Of a stretch of 64,000 nt of DNA, positions 62,001-64,000 are shown piece by piece. The stretch covers positions 69,426,578-69,490,577 of the forward strand of contig CM051029.1 in assembly GCA_027627225.1 (NCBI GenBank). Reading direction: 5' to 3'. The stretch comes from Congeria kusceri. Taxonomy: Eukaryota; Mollusca; Bivalvia; Myida; Dreissenidae. Position 1 is the stretch's first letter, and every line of letters begins with the position of its first letter. Under the pieces are notes generated by a model, which was not told where the DNA came from, ran no database searches, and was given only the letters and a program-made list of their open reading frames with translations. Both the position numbers and the translations under genes were made by a program.

Positions 62001-63683
62001 TCGAGACGGCAGGTTTTCATCCTCGTGTTGCGCGTGAACAGCCATCACATATTCTCCCTTTCGTAATTCGCGAAAATTTCTCTGTACTTCACTGCGCAAT
62101 ACAGCGTTTTTCGTTATGAAAAGCTAGAACAAATCACATGGCATCAATTCTTGTGACATCGAAAGTTTTCATGGTCATTTGTGCATTACTAGATACAAGC
62201 CATGCTATTTATGCGACAGATAAAATTATTAAGGAACTATAACTTCACAACAAACATTATTGGATAAACTTTCTCCAAACGCATGACATACCTGATGCAA
62301 ATGATCATAAATATCTTGACTTCGTTGCACTACCTCGTCTGCGGCAAAAGCGCTTTCGGTGTGTACTATTTTTTATTAAATGTAAGTAGTATTAAAATTA
62401 TTTATTTACAAGAAAGAATCAGACTTTCCTTAAGTAAGCTCGATAATACGTTGACCTTTTATTTTTCACATATGCTCCATTAATATAACCATACAAACAA
62501 ATAAATACAAAGAAACAAAACATTTTGTCTTGAAATATGTTTTATCTTACATTTGGATGTTAAGGAAATAGCAAATTTCTTATCAGTTTTGATACTTTCA
62601 TTGCCCGCAAACGATATACATTTTTATACATTACTGTGACGATAATATGTCATCATTATGAAGTGCATGACTATCAAACAACGATTTAAAAACTTATCCT
62701 GCAGAAGTATTGATTGTATTATTAAATATAATCTTCAGTATCAAAAATTTAAAACTTACTGCAGACCTATTTATACAGTAAATACGGAATAAAAACAAAT
62801 TTGGAGTACCTTCCTGATTAGCATTTTCTTGTATATTAGGGAAAATGTTCGTAAACCTTGGCAAAATCGGGTCGATTGTTGTTGTCGTCCAGTAAGCTCG
62901 AAATTGGCTCCACAACCGATACAAGCAACATATTGTTTTTCCTGTTTAACAAAAATGTATACGTTATATTTGGGAAATATTGCAACTTTGATATTAAAAA
63001 CACTGTCTGATTGTTAAACCCATCATGCACTTCTGTCATTACTTCTAATGGCAACTGCGACAGTTGGGAACGAGATAGGCATGTTGCTTTAGAGCCATAA
63101 AATCCACTTCAAGCATGACAGAAAGGTACAGTTGTTGTAAATAGGTAGCCTAACAACAAATGGTTGATTAACTGACGATAACTGATAACAATTTTTACTT
63201 AAATCGGAAAACGCCATCTTTGTTAAGATTAGCATTGAGCTATTAATATTCATGTATATGCAAATAAAAACGCACAACATGTCAGAATTACTGTTATATG
63301 TTCATAATATGGCTGTATACTTATTTAAAAAAAAGAATGCATATTTGTCGAAAAATATGTTCTTGTAAATATATTTCATCTCTAAAAACATTTCTTGTAC
63401 ATTTGTTATCCAAAATCAGAATCTATAAGCATTTTATGTGACATAAAAATAAAAAAATAAGAAATTCTTTACCTGTTCCACTTCGGCCTATCAGAAGAAT
63501 CGGAGCATTCCATGTAAGATTTATTATACGATGCTCTATGTCGGTTACACGAACTGGAAAATCGACTTTAGTTGCGATATTGTGTAGCACGTTTCGCACG
63601 AGAGCGGAGGAGAACGAGTAGAATTTCAAAATGTGGTATTCATTTTCATTGGAACTTGCCGGTGAAAGCAGTCTCGTACTGGT
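48100..63683 (-). CDS. TRANK1: TRANK1-like gene, helicase and C-terminal half, 18 exons (5' part outside window)
   Basis: Eighteen exons on the minus strand, all with GT-AG junctions and consistent phases, add up to 4734 bases (1577 codons and a stop). Domain order: P-loop (GRSGTGKT, residues 66-73), motif II VDETQD (D387, E388), motif III GDTAQ (about 414-418), motif IV YNYRT, motif V AKGLEFDDV and motif VI YTALTRAR. That is the set of an SF1/UvrD-type helicase as found in TRANK1. A helical solenoid-like stretch follows (exons 13-17), then a very large last exon with the TRANK1 C-terminal region. Full-length TRANK1 proteins have ankyrin and TPR repeats before the helicase, expected beyond 64 kb. 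The family's molecular role is poorly known. The C-terminus is shorter than in copy 2 and lacks its CCCH finger. Introns contain several repeats but no disruption of coding sequence. It appears to be a functional gene. Confidence 0.93.
50233..50300 (+). repeat. (ATT)n/(ATC)n tract in the last intron
   Basis: TTATTATTATTATT run followed by ATCATCATC within the 462-bp intron between exons 17 and 18. Confidence 0.95.
50506..50647 (-). CDS. TRANK1: TRANK1-like exon 17 (counterpart of copy 2 exon at 14.8 kb)
   Basis: AAEFYHHRSKTEKMMKAVNS then FPDINDRIKFLEDRGYISHA; acceptor CCACAG, donor GCAA|GTAAGC. It is the first exon shared with the two plus-strand copies. Confidence 0.92.
50745..50833 (-). 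CDS. TRANK1: TRANK1-like exon 16
   Basis: DFQLRQMPIPVSFDNNQQ to ENIIQQ; the arginine codon is split with the next exon. Acceptor TTTCCAG, donor AGAG|GTATGT. It has no counterpart in front of copies 2 and 3. Confidence 0.87.
51139..51303 (-). CDS. TRANK1: TRANK1-like exon 15, TPR-like helices
   Basis: 55 codons in phase 0: YEHAANLYRRLNLS, SSRLYEKQGDFNKAISVL, FKSALDTLRRY. It continues the solenoid. Acceptor TTATTCAG, donor AAGA|GTAAGT. Confidence 0.92.
51432..51590 (-). CDS. TRANK1: TRANK1-like exon 14, TPR-like helices
   Basis: 53 codons in phase 0. FLCAAELYLECNKPVHAARC and ANELKLAAKLFEKVGQ are TPR-like helix pairs (alanine at small positions). Confidence 0.9.
52231..52397 (-). CDS. TRANK1: TRANK1-like exon 13
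   Basis: FHGSVFAVQSSPEDWRRRGE ... KAHERARL: the start of the helical region after the helicase, with the EDWRRRGEDMM pattern seen at this place in the family. Acceptor GTTACAAG, donor CTG|GTGTGA. Confidence 0.9.
52555..53375 (-). repeat. Tandem-unit element C, minus orientation, in intron 12
   Basis: Units CCTTGACCTTTGACCGACGAG, ATGGGAGTTGTACG, CACATTGTCTGGTCATGGGG and ATCCAGGCATTTAGAAGT are the reverse complement of those at 23.4-24.2 kb. It ends GACGGACGGACCC ... CACGCACGCACCC and the hairpin GCCCTCCTTCGGGGGCATAA (53349-53368). Confidence 0.92.
53540..54475 (+). repeat. Tandem-unit element G in intron 12
   Basis: Alternating units: AGCTCTAGTGGCCATTTT, GCGGAACCATTTGAATAAG, TTTGGTAGAGGACCA, CTAAACGAACATT, AGTTTCATAAA.ATTGACCAAG and ATGACAGGAATACAAAACTT. 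It ends with CGCCCGCCCGACCGCCCAAC (54412-54431). It shares the GGAACCATTTGA/TTGGTAGAGGACCA core with the 55.8-56.7 kb element. Confidence 0.87.
54928..55149 (-). CDS. TRANK1: TRANK1-like exon 12: motif VI
   Basis: Contains LNSELKHLYTALTRARVNVW, motif VI with its conserved arginines. Acceptor GTATTCAG, donor ACAA|GTATGA. Confidence 0.94.
55531..55636 (-). CDS. TRANK1: TRANK1-like exon 11
   Basis: ATKEWRVVTEYLNRL ... NVVQIDH; acceptor TATTCCAG, donor CATG|GTAAAC. It links motifs V and VI. Confidence 0.9.
55790..56760 (+). repeat. Tandem-unit element G relative in intron 10
   Basis: About six units of 150-165 bp with GCGGCCATGTTTTTCAAC, GCGGAACCATTTGAGCAA, TTTGGTAGAGGACCA, AAGGAACATTTGTG and GTTTCTGACAAAAAGATT. 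It ends with CACGCACGGTCGGAC ... CGACGGACGAACC and the hairpin-like TCGCCTTCGGCCAGAGGGG. Confidence 0.87.
56846..57828. mobile_element. 983-bp TIR element with 5-bp TSD in intron 10
   Basis: Perfect 17-bp terminal inverted repeat CACGGTTAGGAGACTCA at both ends, with GTTGT on both outer sides (56841-56845, 57829-57833). Inside, TCGGACCACCTCATTTC occurs in direct orientation near both ends, and its complement GAGGTGGTCCGG occurs at about 56920 and 57278. No transposase was found. The 5-bp duplication and CAC start could suggest Transib, but the assignment is open. Confidence 0.9.
58222..58349 (-). CDS. TRANK1: TRANK1-like exon 10: motif V
   Basis: Carries VLTIFEAKGLEFDDVLLY, motif V of UvrD-like helicases. 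Acceptor TATTCCAG, donor TCGCAG|GTAATT. Confidence 0.94.
58623..58869 (-). CDS. TRANK1: TRANK1-like exon 9: motif IV
   Basis: Begins VYKLTYNYRTHAGILRLASS, the arginine-containing motif IV. Continues to HQAIL; acceptor TTTTTAG, donor CTCG|GTATTC. Confidence 0.93.
59301..59425 (-). CDS. TRANK1: TRANK1-like exon 8: motif III
   Basis: Completes GDTAQSIMRGISFRFEDL (glutamine-containing sensor motif III). Ends AAVAQPDE; donor GATGAG|GTAACC. Confidence 0.93.
59739..60063 (-). CDS. TRANK1: TRANK1-like exon 7: Walker B (motif II)
   Basis: Acceptor TTTGCAG, donor ACTG|GTATTA. Contains VDETQDFTQAE (motif II; aspartate 387 and glutamate 388) and ends MFFTG, the start of motif III. Confidence 0.94.
60364..60493. 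repeat. 130-bp near-palindrome in intron 6
   Basis: Outer arms TATCGTTGTTTATCG (60364-60378) and CGATAAACAACGATA (60479-60493) are perfect inverses. Inner arms GTTCTGATGCGT (60397-60408) and ACGCATCAGAAC (60454-60465) are perfect too. The centre CTCGGGC/GCCCTCG also pairs. It could extrude a cruciform or be a fold-back transposon. Confidence 0.9.
61111..61233 (-). CDS. TRANK1: TRANK1-like exon 6
   Basis: 41 codons in phase 0: VDHMKEITYTVFVEKFW ... LVWTEIMSFIE. Acceptor CAAACAG, donor TTGAG|GTAAAT. Confidence 0.92.
61559..61714 (-). CDS. TRANK1: TRANK1-like exon 5, acidic insert
   Basis: 52 codons in phase 0, acceptor CTATCAG, donor CAAAT|GTAAAC. An acidic, serine-rich stretch (FDECLDDEDYIVELFNDEAE) inside the helicase 1A region. 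Confidence 0.87.
61878..62123 (-). CDS. TRANK1: TRANK1-like exon 4
   Basis: Acceptor TTGTTCTAG, donor CTCAAG|GTTTGT; 82 codons in phase 0. Contains LFITKNAVLRSEVQRNF, a motif Ia-like strand of TRANK1-type helicases, and FPMFVTSRQLVLMLD. Confidence 0.92.
62292..62338 (-). CDS. TRANK1: TRANK1-like exon 3 (47 bp)
   Basis: Acceptor TTTTGCCGCAG, donor CATCAG|GTATGT. Reads EVVQRSQDIYDHLHQ. It was placed because both phases fit and the next exon continues LFITKNAVL. Confidence 0.82.
62810..62941 (-). CDS. TRANK1: TRANK1-like exon 2: end of Walker A
   Basis: Acceptor GTTAAACAG, donor GAAG|GTACTC. Completes GKT of the P-loop, then ICCLYRLWSQFRAYW, a conserved helix after the nucleotide-binding loop. 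Confidence 0.9.
63473..63683 (-). CDS. TRANK1: TRANK1-like exon 1 of window: Walker A
   Basis: Enters in phase 0 after CCTGACAG and leaves in phase 1 (donor ACAG|GTAAAG). Ends with WNAPILLIGRSGT. The next glycine codon of the P-loop is split by the intron. Confidence 0.92.
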
Positions 63684-63802
63684 CTGTCAGGCAATGAAAG
63701 CATAATGAAACTATAATGGCAACTTTTAAGTATATGAATTGTATATATAGTTGTATAGAAATGAAAACTTATTATATATGAGGCGTGTCGTGGAAATATC
63801 GG

Positions 63803-63986
63803 GCTTAATGCACGTGCGTATATTGTCGTCTTGGATCAGATTGTGCATTCGACACAGACTAATCCAGGACGTTCTTTCCGCCTATAGTGGATTAATGTTG
63901 TTTAAAAACAGAAATTACCATAAAAGCGGAAAGTGTCGTCCCGGATCATCCTGTGCAGAAAGACACTTTACGCACGTGCATTAAGC
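63803..63986. mobile_element. Short inverted-repeat element upstream of window exon 1
   Basis: Perfect 18-bp inverted ends GCTTAATGCACGTGCGTA and TACGCACGTGCATTAAGC. The interior has further partly inverted blocks (CTAATCCAGGACG, GCGGAAAGTGTCGTC, GGATCATCCTGTGCAG). This matches a very common bivalve dispersed repeat in general appearance. Its outer boundary may extend past the ends given. Confidence 0.75.
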
Positions 63987-64000
63987 TCAGTTTTCCCATG

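Overview
The window looks like AT-rich nuclear DNA of a marine or brackish bivalve mollusc, probably a heterodont clam. The grounds are intron-rich genes with GT-AG junctions, large intergenic spaces, long microsatellites, a Ty3/gypsy-type LTR element, and many dispersed elements built from degenerate units of about 125-175 bp with GACG/CGAC tetranucleotide runs and GGGGGCATA-type hairpin ends. The species assignment is inference from repeat style and gene family.

Layout. 1-3950 is the left-truncated, minus-strand copy of a Ty3/gypsy retrotransposon with an intact gag-protease-RT frame, a broken RNase H and integrase region, a primer-binding site and a 128-bp LTR. 4-9.8 kb has no gene, but holds a 379-bp TCTA microsatellite and several small duplications. 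9.83-10.75 kb is a B-box (TRIM-like) coding region with disrupted frames. Exons at 10976-11052, 12203-12303, 14781-14896 and 15135-17475 follow it on the plus strand; the last two are a paralogous 3' end of a TRANK1-like gene. 17.5-36 kb is gene-poor and dominated by tandem-unit elements and MITEs, with remnants of the paralog's C-terminal tail at 17.5-17.9 and 20.98-21.14 kb. 37.95-40.0 kb is a third, clearly dead copy of the same 3' exons, split by an inserted repeat. 41.9-46.5 kb is three more tandem-unit elements.

The main gene lies on the minus strand from 63683 down to 48100: 18 exons whose phases all agree, giving 1577 codons without a frame break. It encodes the helicase half and C-terminal half of a TRANK1-like protein (TPR and ankyrin repeat-containing protein 1), with all six SF1/UvrD-type motifs recognisable. 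Its 5' part (expected ankyrin/TPR region) lies beyond the right edge.

Most notable: the TRANK1-like 3' end exists in three states (complete, nearly complete with one T-run frameshift, and dead). A canonical CCCH zinc finger is present in the 15-17 kb copy but deleted in the complete gene. The plus-strand copy may be spliced to an upstream B-box module. Several non-autonomous transposons have exact target-site duplications and some are nested in other repeats. No tRNA, rRNA or CRISPR was recognised.
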